DNA from: Legionella parisiensis
GTDB taxonomy: Bacteria; Pseudomonadota; Gammaproteobacteria; Legionellales; Legionellaceae
Direction of reading: 5' to 3'
DNA: 64,000 bases
Assembly: GCF_001467945.1 (NCBI RefSeq)
Contig: NZ_LNYQ01000012.1
Span: 310,001-374,000 of the forward strand
The translations under genes were made by a program, and so were the position numbers. The notes beneath the pieces are model-generated. The model was not told the origin of the DNA and ran no database searches. It saw only the letters and a list, made by a program, of their open reading frames with translations. This document shows, piece after piece, positions 8,393 through 18,185 of this stretch (the stretch's first letter is position 1; every line of letters starts with the position of its first letter).

Positions 8393-11300
8393 ATGATTTC
8401 TAAATTTTTTATTGAGCGGCCTATACTGGCAAATGTTATTGCGCTCCTCATCGTGTTGCTGGGGATGGTGGCTATAATGGTACTACCAGTTTCTCAATAT
8501 CCTGCTATTGTTCCACCAACCATTCAGGTCACTACTACATATCCTGGTGCCGACGCCAAAACTCTCATTAAAACCGTAGCTTTGCCTATTGAACAGCAGG
8601 TAAATGGGGTGGAAAACATGCTGTATATGCAGTCCACCAGTACAAATAATGGTACTTATACTTTGATTGTTACATTTGCTATTGGAACGGATCTTAATTT
8701 TGCGCAGGTACTAGTACAAAACAGGGTACAAGCTGCAATGGCGCAGTTGCCCGATTCAGTACAAAAGCAAGGCGTGGTGGTACAGCAAAAATCTACTGCG
8801 ATTCTGCAATTTATTACGCTAACGTCCAAAAATAATGAATTTGATGGACTGTTTCTTGATAATTATGCGGCAATTAACATGCAAGATGAATTGTCGCGTT
8901 TGCCTGGCGTAGGTAATGTGCTTATTTTTGGCACCGGTACTTATGCGATGCGTGTTTGGCTGGACCCTAAAAAAATGTTGGCTTATTCCCTTAATCCCAG
9001 TGATGTTCTGCAGGCCATTAGTAATCAAAACCAAGAGGTTTCTTCCGGACAGGTTGGTGCACCGCCAACTTCTGGGAAGCAAGCATATCAATTTACGGTA
9101 AATGTACCGGGGCAACTTGCTGACGTAGATCAATTTGAAAACATTATTGTGAAAACAATAGCCCAGAATCCTAATCAAAGTGCTAAAGAAACCAGTACGA
9201 CACAAAGTGCGCAAATTGTCCGTATTCGTGATGTAGGTCGTGTTGAGTTAGGCTCTAGCAGTTATAACCAGCTTGCAAGACTGAATAATAAACAGGCCGC
9301 TGCTATTGGTATTTACCAACTTCCCAATGCCAATGCCCTGCAAGTTGCAGCCGAGGTACGAAAAGCAGTCGAGAAAATGGCAAAGAAATTTCCTCCAGGC
9401 ATGCAATATTCTATTCCATTTGACACAACCGTTTTCGTGAAAGCTTCCGTGAATGAGGTATATCACACTTTGTATGAGGCGGGTATTCTGGTTTTGATTG
9501 TTATTCTCCTTTTCTTACAAAACTATCGGGCTACCTTGGTACCCACTACTACAGTACCAGTGACCATCATTGGTGCGTTCTTTGCGATGCTTTTATTAGG
9601 TTATTCCATTAACTTGTTAACTTTATTTGCACTTGTTTTAGCAATTGGTATTGTAGTAGATGACGCGATTGTGATTGTTGAGGGTGTAACCCAACATATC
9701 GAGCGGGGCACTCCACCTAAACAATCGTCAATTAATGCTATGGCTGAATTAATGGGTCCCATTATTGGTATTACGCTTGTATTGATGGCGGTATTCGTTC
9801 CTGCAGGCTTTATGCCAGGCTTAACCGGCGCTATGTATGCGCAATTTGCGCTAGTTATTGCAGCAACTGCTTTTATTAGTGCCATCAATGCGATGACCTT
9901 GAAGCCTACTCAATGCGCCTTGTGGCTTAAGCCCGTTGACCCGCAAAAAAAGAAAAATGCCGTTTTTCGTTTATTTGATAGGTATTACTATCCTGTAGAA
10001 AATTTCTATCTCCGATTCATTGATAGGCTCGTCCATAAAAACAAAACCGTGTGCATCATTGGTATTGCCTTAGTCATTTTAGCGATTTTAGGTTTAACAC
10101 GTATTCCTACTGGGTTCATTCCTCTTGAAGATCAGGGATATGCAATGATGAACGTGCAATTGCCTGATGGAGCGAGTTTAGGACGCACGGAAGCTGTTTT
10201 ACACGATTTAAGCGCGCAAGTATCTAAAATTGGTGGTGTAAATAATGTGATCAGTATTGCCGGGATCTCTCTTTTGGATACTAACGCGAGCCTTGCCAAT
10301 GGTGGTGTTCTTTATGTGGTATTTAAAGATTGGAGTGTGCGGGGTAAAAAAGAAGATTTGCTGGCGATGTATAAGCAGCTTAGTGCGGTCGCAGAAAAAA
10401 CCTTAGGTGCTAAAATATTGGTTATGATCCCCCCGCCAATTCAAGGTTTGGGTATGTCTGGTGGTTTTCAAATGCAACTGGAATTGCAAGACGGCTCATT
10501 TGATTATCAAAAATTGCAAACGGCTACAGATCAGTTGATTCGTTATGCAAGCCAGCAGCCCGAATTGCAACGCCTGATGACTTCGTTTCGTGCTTCGGTG
10601 CCACAGCTTGCTGCCCCAATAAATCGAATCAAAGCAGAAGCTTTAGGTGTTTCTGTGGGTGATGCATCGAATACGTTACAAACATATCTTGGCTCATCCT
10701 ATGTGAATCTTTTTTCAAAGTTCGGCCAGGTGTTTCAGGTCTATGTGCAGGCAGATGCCGAATCGCGCATGACGGTTGGTGATGTCCGTAATTATTATGT
10801 AAGAAACAAATCAGGAGAAATGGTGCCCTTGGGAACACTTACTGATATGTCGCCTACAGTTGGGCCCTCCATTATTTCACTTTACAATTTATACCCGTCC
10901 AGCAATATTTATGGTTCGGCTGCACCAGGTTACAGCTCAGGCCAAGCCATGGCAGTTATGGAGCGGCTCGCAAAAGAAGTTTTGCCTGCAGGTATCTCTT
11001 ATGAGTGGACCAGTACCGCCTATCAGGAAAAAATTGCAGGAAACATGAGTTATTATATTTTTATCCTCTCACTCATCTTAGTGTATCTGATTTTGGCAGG
11101 TCAATATGAAAACTGGATAGCTCCTGCTGCGATTTTGTTAAGCGTGCCCTTAGCTTTAATTGGAACAGTATTGGTTTTATCGGCTCTGGGCCTTTCCAAT
11201 AACATGTATACCCAAATCGGAATTCTGCTGCTTATTGCGTTAGCAGCGAAGAATGCTATTTTGATTGTTGAGGTGGCGCGAGAACAACACGAACTGCATA

Positions 11301-11593
11301 ACAAATCAATCATGGAGGCGGCAGTAATTGGCGCTAAAACACGTTTTCGTCCTATTTTAATGACCTCATTCGCTTTTATTCTGGGGGTTATGCCCTTAGT
11401 ATTCGCCACAGGTGCTGGTGCTAATGCACGACGCTCGATTGGGATTGCCGTATGCAGTGGGATGCTGGCTTCAACGTGCCTTGCCGTGGTATTTGTTCCT
11501 GCATTTTTTGTGATGTTGCAAACTTGGAAAGAGAAAAGAAAGGCAAAAAAACAGACCAAACAGCAAAATTTCCGCAAAGAGGCTGAGCTTTAG
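8393..11593 (+). CDS. RND multidrug efflux pump, HAE1 family (AcrB/MexF-like)
   Basis: A 1066-aa proton-driven inner-membrane exporter of the hydrophobe/amphiphile efflux-1 family. It starts with the classic MISKFFIERPILA, has 12 predicted membrane segments in two repeats, and large periplasmic loops after TM1 and TM7. The proton-relay pair in TM4 is visible as GIVVDDAIVIVE (Asp423-Asp424). The matching lysine lies in the TM10 segment ALAAKNAILIVE. The numbering is shifted about 16 relative to AcrB because of a Q/N/S/T-rich insertion near residues 255-275. Substrates cannot be predicted. The upstream adaptor and lipoprotein complete the set; no dedicated regulator is adjacent. Confidence 0.95.
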   Translation: MISKFFIERPILANVIALLIVLLGMVAIMVLPVSQYPAIVPPTIQVTTTYPGADAKTLIKTVALPIEQQVNGVENMLYMQSTSTNNGTYTLIVTFAIGTDLNFAQVLVQNRVQAAMAQLPDSVQKQGVVVQQKSTAILQFITLTSKNNEFDGLFLDNYAAINMQDELSRLPGVGNVLIFGTGTYAMRVWLDPKKMLAYSLNPSDVLQAISNQNQEVSSGQVGAPPTSGKQAYQFTVNVPGQLADVDQFENIIVKTIAQNPNQSAKETSTTQSAQIVRIRDVGRVELGSSSYNQLARLNNKQAAAIGIYQLPNANALQVAAEVRKAVEKMAKKFPPGMQYSIPFDTTVFVKASVNEVYHTLYEAGILVLIVILLFLQNYRATLVPTTTVPVTIIGAFFAMLLLGYSINLLTLFALVLAIGIVVDDAIVIVEGVTQHIERGTPPKQSSINAMAELMGPIIGITLVLMAVFVPAGFMPGLTGAMYAQFALVIAATAFISAINAMTLKPTQCALWLKPVDPQKKKNAVFRLFDRYYYPVENFYLRFIDRLVHKNKTVCIIGIALVILAILGLTRIPTGFIPLEDQGYAMMNVQLPDGASLGRTEAVLHDLSAQVSKIGGVNNVISIAGISLLDTNASLANGGVLYVVFKDWSVRGKKEDLLAMYKQLSAVAEKTLGAKILVMIPPPIQGLGMSGGFQMQLELQDGSFDYQKLQTATDQLIRYASQQPELQRLMTSFRASVPQLAAPINRIKAEALGVSVGDASNTLQTYLGSSYVNLFSKFGQVFQVYVQADAESRMTVGDVRNYYVRNKSGEMVPLGTLTDMSPTVGPSIISLYNLYPSSNIYGSAAPGYSSGQAMAVMERLAKEVLPAGISYEWTSTAYQEKIAGNMSYYIFILSLILVYLILAGQYENWIAPAAILLSVPLALIGTVLVLSALGLSNNMYTQIGILLLIALAAKNAILIVEVAREQHELHNKSIMEAAVIGAKTRFRPILMTSFAFILGVMPLVFATGAGANARRSIGIAVCSGMLASTCLAVVFVPAFFVMLQTWKEKRKAKKQTKQQNFRKEAEL

Positions 11594-11770
11594 GATATTA
11601 AGCTTTTGTTTTAAGGATGGTTATGTACGGTGAAATCTGGAATTTTTCTCCAAACCACAAGTTCACATTTAATTTATCCTTGCCATTTGATTAATAAGCA
11701 AAACACGTAAGGTTTATATAATATTTTATGTGCTAAAATTTAAGTATCTAGCTAGAGTGAGAGGTTTGTC

Positions 11771-14587
11771 ATGCTTAATAAAGAGCAACTTGAAGCACGT
11801 AGAGCCTACATTGCCCAACTTATTCAAAAAGCGAAAGAAAACGCTCTGGCAAATCCAAATGCTTTACTTTTTGATCCTCAGGGACGCGTATTAATTGATG
11901 TTGCATTACCAAAAGACGCTGAGGTACTTTTTAAAAAAGGTTTTCCACTAGATGAACAGTTTAGCCCCTCTAAGGTAACTACCGTTAGCCTTGATGTAAC
12001 TCAAGATCCAGAACTCAAGGCACTGAAATTAAAGTACATGCATCAGTATGGGTTAGGTGCAGGAAGCATACGTCCGTTATCAAAAATCCAAAGCAATATT
12101 ATCCCGCTCCAACAAGAATATCATTTTCACTTGGCACTTGCTTCCCGTACCTATGGAAAGGTGTTTGAGGAACTATTTAAAAAACAATTAGAGCCACGCA
12201 AAAAGTTAGTTGAAAAAGAACTCAAAGCGGAACTTAAAGCGAAGAAAGCTGATTTCGATACAAGTAAAATCGAATACTCGCTTAATCAAAAATTTGAGCT
12301 TGAGAAAGATATCGCAAGAAATGAGCAAGGAAGTAGTTTCAATATCAGGGAGTTCAGAGAACAATTCCTAGCGAAGTATAATGAAGACTACAAAGAGTTC
12401 TTAAGAAGAAAGGAAGTCAAAAAGGACATAATCAAGAGACACTCAGCTCCATTAAAAGAAGAAATTGTTAAAGAGAGAGCAAAACTCGAAAAGCAAATGG
12501 CTCAGGCCCATCAAAACGCGATGATCCGGCTACAGCCATTAATTCAAGCAGAGTTTAAAAAGGCTTTCCAAGCGGCTAAAAAAGATGGACAAACGCTGGA
12601 TGAAGTTAGGCTCATTAAAGAATTAGATAAGGCGCGTAAGCAAATTTTTGCAGAAGCACATAGCATCCTTATGGAGGAAGTGGTTAAGGTAACGGGTAAA
12701 CGCCTTTCCAGGAAAGATTTCGAAAAAGTAAAAGTCAAGCATCTTGCTGAGGCAACAACCGCTACGGCTAATGACATACTCCATACGGATGGGTCATTAC
12801 AACAAGCTACCTGGATTGCTGGTACTAACAATACCGCCCATGAACGCGGTATCGATACGCTTGCCGATAGGCAAATTGTCACTATAGCGCTCGATCGTGA
12901 CTATGTGCCTTCGCGCTTACAAATCAGAACACCTTCTTTGGATGTGAAAGAAGATATTAGTAAGAAAGCTGCAATTAACGATGTCAGTGTTAAGCTGTCT
13001 TCTCTTGCAACAAAATATAAAATAGACGAGGTTGTCACCGGCAAAAAGATTGATAAAGACAAACCGGCTATTAAGGCATTTACCTATAATTTGCATACTG
13101 CGATTAATGATGGACTAGGTGATCGCAATGGCAATAAACAATCAGAAGGGGCACGCATCATATTGAGCGGGGCCCACTTGTATAATAAAACGCAGATAGA
13201 AAAAAGCAGGCATGGAGAACCAAAACAACACATACCAGAAGCAAACTATTCTGCTAATCCATTATGTCTTGTACAAAACATCTCAGTAAATGGATTTGGT
13301 GATAGCTTAGGATATGGGGGAAATGATCTAAGAACAGAAGCCACTTTAATGTCAGAAATGGCGATGTTGTACAATCTCGTGGGTGAAAATGATACCCAAA
13401 TGGAGAAGGTTAAAGCGGTATTTGATAATTACAAAGAGTTTTTAAAGAAGGCCCCTGCACACACGGATGATGATCTTTTCTTTTCTAAATCAGAGGAAGG
13501 CAAAAAAGCCATTAAACTGATCCAGGAAATTAAAGGAGCATGGAAGAGGCCTGAGGAGGTCAAAGAAAAAGAAGACCCTGTTGAACGGGCGAAAGCAGCA
13601 TTAAAAACCATGATGGCTAATGACCTACACCATCAACATGAATACAGCAAGCTTATCCAGGCATTATCTGTCTTTATCGAAGAAGCCTCAATTTCAGGAT
13701 GTAAGAGTGGAAATGAACGTGCGCAAGCGATTAATGGTCGTGTTGCGATCTTGGATCATGAAGCGGCTCACCCTCCTAGCCATATTTTTAAAATCATTGA
13801 TGCGCTTGCTCAGGCTGACACTCCTGAGAAAGTATTAGAGCAGGCTCCAAGCTTAAAACAGCAGTTGGATGAACAATACGATCAATACCTGCAATCTGGT
13901 GTTTCTCTAGTGAGCGATGTAGATCAGGGAGCATCTGCCAAAGTAAATGCCAGAAAAAAGATAGATGATAGTTTACCTTGGTATAAGAAAGTTAAAATTT
14001 TCTTTTCTAATATGAATCGGAATATCGCAGAGGAGTCTTCGCTGGGCCACCTAAGTCAAAGTGAAGCCGGTAATATGCAAGCGCATAAAGAACTGACCAA
14101 ACAAATGGAGGAGTCGTGGGAGCCTAAGGGACTGGGAAAATTCCTTGGAAAAGTGGGAATTTTTTTAAATGTTATTACATTCCCAATAGGACTTATTTTG
14201 GTGACTCTTCCAATGTATATCAATTACAGAAGTAGTTCACATGCACAGGAAAGAGTAAATAATGCGATGAAAGAATATGATCCCAATATACAAGTAGAAG
14301 AAGTAAGGGAAGGGATAGGGCCTGTTGTAGTTGAGCCGTCGTCTTCTGATCAAGTGTATAATCCAATGTATGGAATTGAAAAACAAGAAATAGGTAATCC
14401 GGGGGGGACTTGGGTAGAGACTCGCTCATCTAAAAAATCTGGATCTGGGGTTACAAGCTTACAGACCCATCCACCAATGGACACTGGTGAACATACGACT
14501 GAAGCCAGGGAGAAAATACAAAAAATACGAACAGAGGTGGACTCTCCTGCAAATGAGTCCGGTCTATCTTCTCAGGTCACCTCGTAA
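11771..14587 (+). CDS. sidF: SidF-like phosphoinositide phosphatase effector
   Basis: A 938-aa homologue of the Legionella effector SidF. SidF removes the D3 phosphate from PI(3,4)P2 and PI(3,4,5)P3 on the Legionella-containing vacuole and thereby supplies PI4P. The catalytic CX5R loop is visible as CKSGNER with the nucleophile at Cys644, essentially the position I recall for SidF (Cys645); this loop also matches the SopB/IpgD class CKSGKDR. Residues ~130-300 are charged and helical, and 330-640 form the phosphatase core. Residues ~795-820 are a hydrophobic hairpin near the C-terminus, matching the membrane-anchored tail of SidF. The last ~100 residues are a polar, Ser/Glu-rich tail typical of Dot/Icm signals. 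Shine-Dalgarno AGAGG precedes the ATG. The Asn-Glu in place of Lys-Asp inside the loop is a notable difference. Confidence 0.85.
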   Translation: MLNKEQLEARRAYIAQLIQKAKENALANPNALLFDPQGRVLIDVALPKDAEVLFKKGFPLDEQFSPSKVTTVSLDVTQDPELKALKLKYMHQYGLGAGSIRPLSKIQSNIIPLQQEYHFHLALASRTYGKVFEELFKKQLEPRKKLVEKELKAELKAKKADFDTSKIEYSLNQKFELEKDIARNEQGSSFNIREFREQFLAKYNEDYKEFLRRKEVKKDIIKRHSAPLKEEIVKERAKLEKQMAQAHQNAMIRLQPLIQAEFKKAFQAAKKDGQTLDEVRLIKELDKARKQIFAEAHSILMEEVVKVTGKRLSRKDFEKVKVKHLAEATTATANDILHTDGSLQQATWIAGTNNTAHERGIDTLADRQIVTIALDRDYVPSRLQIRTPSLDVKEDISKKAAINDVSVKLSSLATKYKIDEVVTGKKIDKDKPAIKAFTYNLHTAINDGLGDRNGNKQSEGARIILSGAHLYNKTQIEKSRHGEPKQHIPEANYSANPLCLVQNISVNGFGDSLGYGGNDLRTEATLMSEMAMLYNLVGENDTQMEKVKAVFDNYKEFLKKAPAHTDDDLFFSKSEEGKKAIKLIQEIKGAWKRPEEVKEKEDPVERAKAALKTMMANDLHHQHEYSKLIQALSVFIEEASISGCKSGNERAQAINGRVAILDHEAAHPPSHIFKIIDALAQADTPEKVLEQAPSLKQQLDEQYDQYLQSGVSLVSDVDQGASAKVNARKKIDDSLPWYKKVKIFFSNMNRNIAEESSLGHLSQSEAGNMQAHKELTKQMEESWEPKGLGKFLGKVGIFLNVITFPIGLILVTLPMYINYRSSSHAQERVNNAMKEYDPNIQVEEVREGIGPVVVEPSSSDQVYNPMYGIEKQEIGNPGGTWVETRSSKKSGSGVTSLQTHPPMDTGEHTTEAREKIQKIRTEVDSPANESGLSSQVTS

Positions 14588-14597
14588 ATATGATGAG

Positions 14598-15464
14598 TTA
14601 AAATGTACTGTTGCTTGAGCTACATAAGTCTTTAACTTTTTGCTTTATTTCTTCAGATAAGTGCGTTAGAGGTAGCGTACTTAAGGCTGCACTTTGATAG
14701 AAACGCTTGATCTCTGGATTTTCTATCGAATCTAAATGCAAGGCAATAGTTTGCACATCACCTCTTACTAAGGGCCCTGTGAGTGATTCAGCAATACGGG
14801 CTGTTTGTTGTAAGTTATTTAAATTACCTTGCATTAAATTGACCATCATCCGCCGGCTTTTCTGTGCATCGATACCTGCTTTAAGAAATAATTCTTCACT
14901 ACAGGATGCCAAGGTAATTAAGTAATTCGAAGCCATACATGCTGCAGCATGATATGCTGTTTTTGCCTCAGGTTTAATGGTAATGAGATGAGATCCTAAC
15001 TGCTTGAACGCGCTTTTTAGCCACGCGCATACTTCAGAGTCACCCTCTAAAACACAATCAACTTGGTAAAATGCAGTGGGCTCCAGGTAATTTGCTTTAA
15101 ATGCTTTTAAAGGATGAAAACTCGCGACCAAACAGCCTTGCTTTTTTAATGGAGCCAATACTGCAGAACTCAATACCCCACTACAGTGAATAATAAAATT
15201 GCCTGGCTTTACCACATTACTTTGTGCAAGTATTTCTATTGCATTGTGAATGGCATCATCATTACAGCATATCCAGATTACTTCCGCTTCAGGTAAGTGC
15301 TCAATTTTGTCAATTACTTGACCAGAGCCAATCTCCTGACTCGCCTTTTGTGCGCTTTCCAAACTGCGATTACAAATGGATAAGGATGAGATGAGGTGAG
15401 CTTTAGACAAGGCCAATGCGATATTTTTACCTAATCGGCCTGCGCCTATGATATTACAGTTCAT
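14598..15464 (-). CDS. Rossmann-fold NAD(P)-binding protein, DUF2520 type
   Basis: A 288-aa protein with an N-terminal dinucleotide-binding domain (IIGAGRLGKNIA, residues 5-16) of the F420/NADP-oxidoreductase and pyrroline-carboxylate-reductase-like type. A helical DUF2520 domain follows, with the family-typical FHPLKAF motif near residue 118 and an A-Y-H-A-A-A motif near 170. The substrate is unknown for the family. It lies tail-to-tail with the SidF homologue (10 bases apart) and divergently from the next effector-like gene, so it looks like a housekeeping gene between virulence genes. The ATG at 15464 begins directly with the Rossmann strand. Confidence 0.8.
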   Translation of the reverse strand: MNCNIIGAGRLGKNIALALSKAHLISSLSICNRSLESAQKASQEIGSGQVIDKIEHLPEAEVIWICCNDDAIHNAIEILAQSNVVKPGNFIIHCSGVLSSAVLAPLKKQGCLVASFHPLKAFKANYLEPTAFYQVDCVLEGDSEVCAWLKSAFKQLGSHLITIKPEAKTAYHAAACMASNYLITLASCSEELFLKAGIDAQKSRRMMVNLMQGNLNNLQQTARIAESLTGPLVRGDVQTIALHLDSIENPEIKRFYQSAALSTLPLTHLSEEIKQKVKDLCSSSNSTF

Positions 15465-15617
15465 ATTTATTTTCTTGCCTCAATAGGTTGTCAGTAAGTC
15501 ATCCACACCATGATAACTTGGTAAAGGTATTAAAAATGCAATTTTAGCAAAAAACCATCACCATCTCGATGAATTATTGGTTATAATACTTTCAATTTGT
15601 CATATTGAGAATGAATT

Positions 15618-17909
15618 ATGCCTTATTTGCTGAAGGGAAACGCAGAACAAATTTTCCAAGCTTTTGGACAGGGCTGGGTCGTTGCAGAACAAAAAGATGA
15701 CACAAATATAATTGGGGATTTTCCCTCTGTAAATTTTCTGGGTACGATACAGCAGGCCATAAGACATTTTAGTATCTGGCGCAAACACGCTCTAGGGAAA
15801 TATTATTTGCGCGGTAATATGACTGCAGGAAATTTGTCTTATTTATTTGGGGGGGAGCCACTCAAAAGGGAAGGGGAAAGTTCAGCGGTTTACCATGCGA
15901 ATTTAGGTTGTCAGGATTTTGCCTACATTAATGACGCAGGAGAGAACTGCGGCATTATGGTGATGTATCGAAAGGATGACCCAAAACAGTGGGTAATTGG
16001 TTTAATAAAAAATGGCCATGCAGAACCGCAAGCAAGAGAAATGGTCTGTGTATCAAGTTTTGATTTAACCCCGTTTATTCAATCATCTGATTTTGGGGTC
16101 AGCGTTTCCTCTGTGTCATCTATAGAACCTTTGTTACAGCAGATTGGTTCCGCTATTCCGAGCTTTTTATTACAAAATGCAGTCCTGGGGAATAACGAGA
16201 TAAACTTAAGTGTTCAGCGTATAGCACTATTGATGCGAAAACTCCAAATAGAGCAAGAAACGACACCCCTTCCCGATCCCATTTCTTTTGCTGAACTTAA
16301 TCTGTCTGCATTATTTGCAGAAAATCCAGTACTGGATTTGCTTTTTCAATACAAAATACAAGATGAGATTTCCTTATCTGTTTCTCTGCTCAAAGAGCTT
16401 TTATCTGAATCCAGTCCATTACGTCAAGAAATTCAAGGAATTCAATTCACTGATGATGAACGCATTAATAAAAGTCTATTAAAAAGCATCATCGTATTTT
16501 ACAAAAATGGGATTCTTGATGAACAAAACCGGAAGTTGCTTACTAATCTTGAGTTGATGAGAAAATTCAGCGGCTATATGAAAGATGAGACACAAATTAA
16601 GTTACTTCCATTTTTAATTCAACAATCCTATCCATATGATTTAATTCAACTTATTTTATCTAATGAAGCTTATTACCGTGCAATAGACAGTTTAGTAGAG
16701 TTAGAGCCAGCACTGACAGAAGATGTTCCCAAATTTTTTAAAGAATCTAAAAAACGCCAAGAATTAAAATTTATTTTTTCTTTGCCTGATGAAGACTGCA
16801 GACGACTTTGTTTGATTTTTTGGGTCAAAGGATCTTTATCTGAAGATGGTTATCAACAAATCGTTGCAGCAACAAAGGAATATCCATTGTTGGCTTCCAG
16901 TTTGGTAGCTTTGGACCAAACAAAAACCATCAGTATTGAAAATCTGGAAAAGCTTGCTTTAAATCCCCACCAACATTTACAAAAATCAATTGCCCATCAT
17001 TTTGCTAAAGAATTTCAAGGACTTCATGATGTAACATCGAAATTACGCAAGTTAACGCTCGACGAGCTAAAAGCAGCAAGCACCGCGTTACGGCTATTAA
17101 AAAAATCAGGCATTACTGCCCCTCTTGAAACATATCACTTAGTATTAGAAAAAGATAATAAAGGACAAGCTTTACGCTTGCTTTTACCCCCATTAGCGAA
17201 TGAGATGGGTAAAATGAGAACGTTATTGATGGAAATTCTTTATAGTGGTGTAGTGCACGGGGTACAGACTCAAGGCAATAAAGTACTTGCGATAAAAGAT
17301 CCAGTAGAGTTAGCTTTGGCTAAAAGATTGCGCGAGCGTTTTATTTGCGTCAGGCAAATGCAAGACTTAAAGCTCAGAAAAGAACTGATCGAATTGGCGG
17401 CACAAGAAGACAGTGAAGAAGCTAAACGGTTTCGACAAGTTATTTTGCGAGTCGAGGCGCAATGCAAGAAAATCCATGAGCGTTTATCCGGGGCTAAATC
17501 ATCCGGCGACATGCATATACAATGGAAGGGGGCGGAAGAAGTTTATAGAAAAACATTATACAACCTTTCTTATGATGCGCTCATGAATCCTTACGCCGAA
17601 GTGCATCCCACATTAAAAAATGCTGAAAATGAAATTCTTAAAATTGTCGACCCTGAAATTGAGTCTGATTTATATAGATTTTTATACAATGCCTTAGTTG
17701 TTATTGCTAATATAATTAGCTGTACCCTATTCCTTGGCGTGCCAAATGGATATAAACACTACAAAACGGGTAATTTCTGGTTTTTTAACCAGACTCGTTC
17801 AGGAGAGGAGATACGCGAACTGGATAAGGACGTACTTCACCTTATCGATCTAGAGCACTCAGATGAAAATGAAATGTGCTTTCCTATATCATGGTGTCAA
17901 ATGAGTTAA
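15618..17909 (+). CDS. Membrane-tailed effector-like protein, 763 aa
   Basis: I do not recognise a catalytic domain. The N-terminal ~130 residues (Phe/Tyr/Gly rich, for example GNMTAGNLSYLFGG) look like a folded beta domain. The middle is a long, mostly helical region rich in Leu, Glu and Lys. A hydrophobic hairpin lies at ~690-715, followed by FFNQTRSGEEIREL. A tail of this form, a short hydrophobic pair then FF..T.SGE.(L/I)R.L, recurs at the C-terminus of several Legionella proteins as I recall, and would place the protein on host membranes. It is transcribed alone, divergent from the DUF2520 gene. Effector status is an inference from architecture and position between other effector-like genes. 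Confidence 0.6.
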   Translation: MPYLLKGNAEQIFQAFGQGWVVAEQKDDTNIIGDFPSVNFLGTIQQAIRHFSIWRKHALGKYYLRGNMTAGNLSYLFGGEPLKREGESSAVYHANLGCQDFAYINDAGENCGIMVMYRKDDPKQWVIGLIKNGHAEPQAREMVCVSSFDLTPFIQSSDFGVSVSSVSSIEPLLQQIGSAIPSFLLQNAVLGNNEINLSVQRIALLMRKLQIEQETTPLPDPISFAELNLSALFAENPVLDLLFQYKIQDEISLSVSLLKELLSESSPLRQEIQGIQFTDDERINKSLLKSIIVFYKNGILDEQNRKLLTNLELMRKFSGYMKDETQIKLLPFLIQQSYPYDLIQLILSNEAYYRAIDSLVELEPALTEDVPKFFKESKKRQELKFIFSLPDEDCRRLCLIFWVKGSLSEDGYQQIVAATKEYPLLASSLVALDQTKTISIENLEKLALNPHQHLQKSIAHHFAKEFQGLHDVTSKLRKLTLDELKAASTALRLLKKSGITAPLETYHLVLEKDNKGQALRLLLPPLANEMGKMRTLLMEILYSGVVHGVQTQGNKVLAIKDPVELALAKRLRERFICVRQMQDLKLRKELIELAAQEDSEEAKRFRQVILRVEAQCKKIHERLSGAKSSGDMHIQWKGAEEVYRKTLYNLSYDALMNPYAEVHPTLKNAENEILKIVDPEIESDLYRFLYNALVVIANIISCTLFLGVPNGYKHYKTGNFWFFNQTRSGEEIRELDKDVLHLIDLEHSDENEMCFPISWCQMS

Positions 17910-18185
17910 ATCAAAGTAACCAAAGAAAGCTACAGCCCGTAACCAATCTCCCCCGGGACTAGTCATCTTGATTCAATCAGGCATGCAATTTGCATGATGA
18001 GTCGTCATTAAAAAGCAGAGTAACATGATCTGAGTGATTATTTTTTAGCAATACACTAAGTATTTGAATCTTAACTGTTTAGTTTCCTTGTTATCTGTTT
18101 GAAAATTATTCTTGAACTTATTGAATATTTCTGCCTAATATGAACTATTCTAAAAGGACGACTGGGATTTAATGGATTAAAAAAT

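Noticed and set aside
8819-9888. Several complement-strand ORFs of 70-130 codons inside the RND pump gene
   Set aside because: They are antisense shadows of a long, conserved membrane-transport gene.
11101-11577. 158-codon complement-strand ORF at the end of the RND pump
   Set aside because: It is antisense to the conserved C-terminal membrane repeat of the pump and its composition mirrors that strand.
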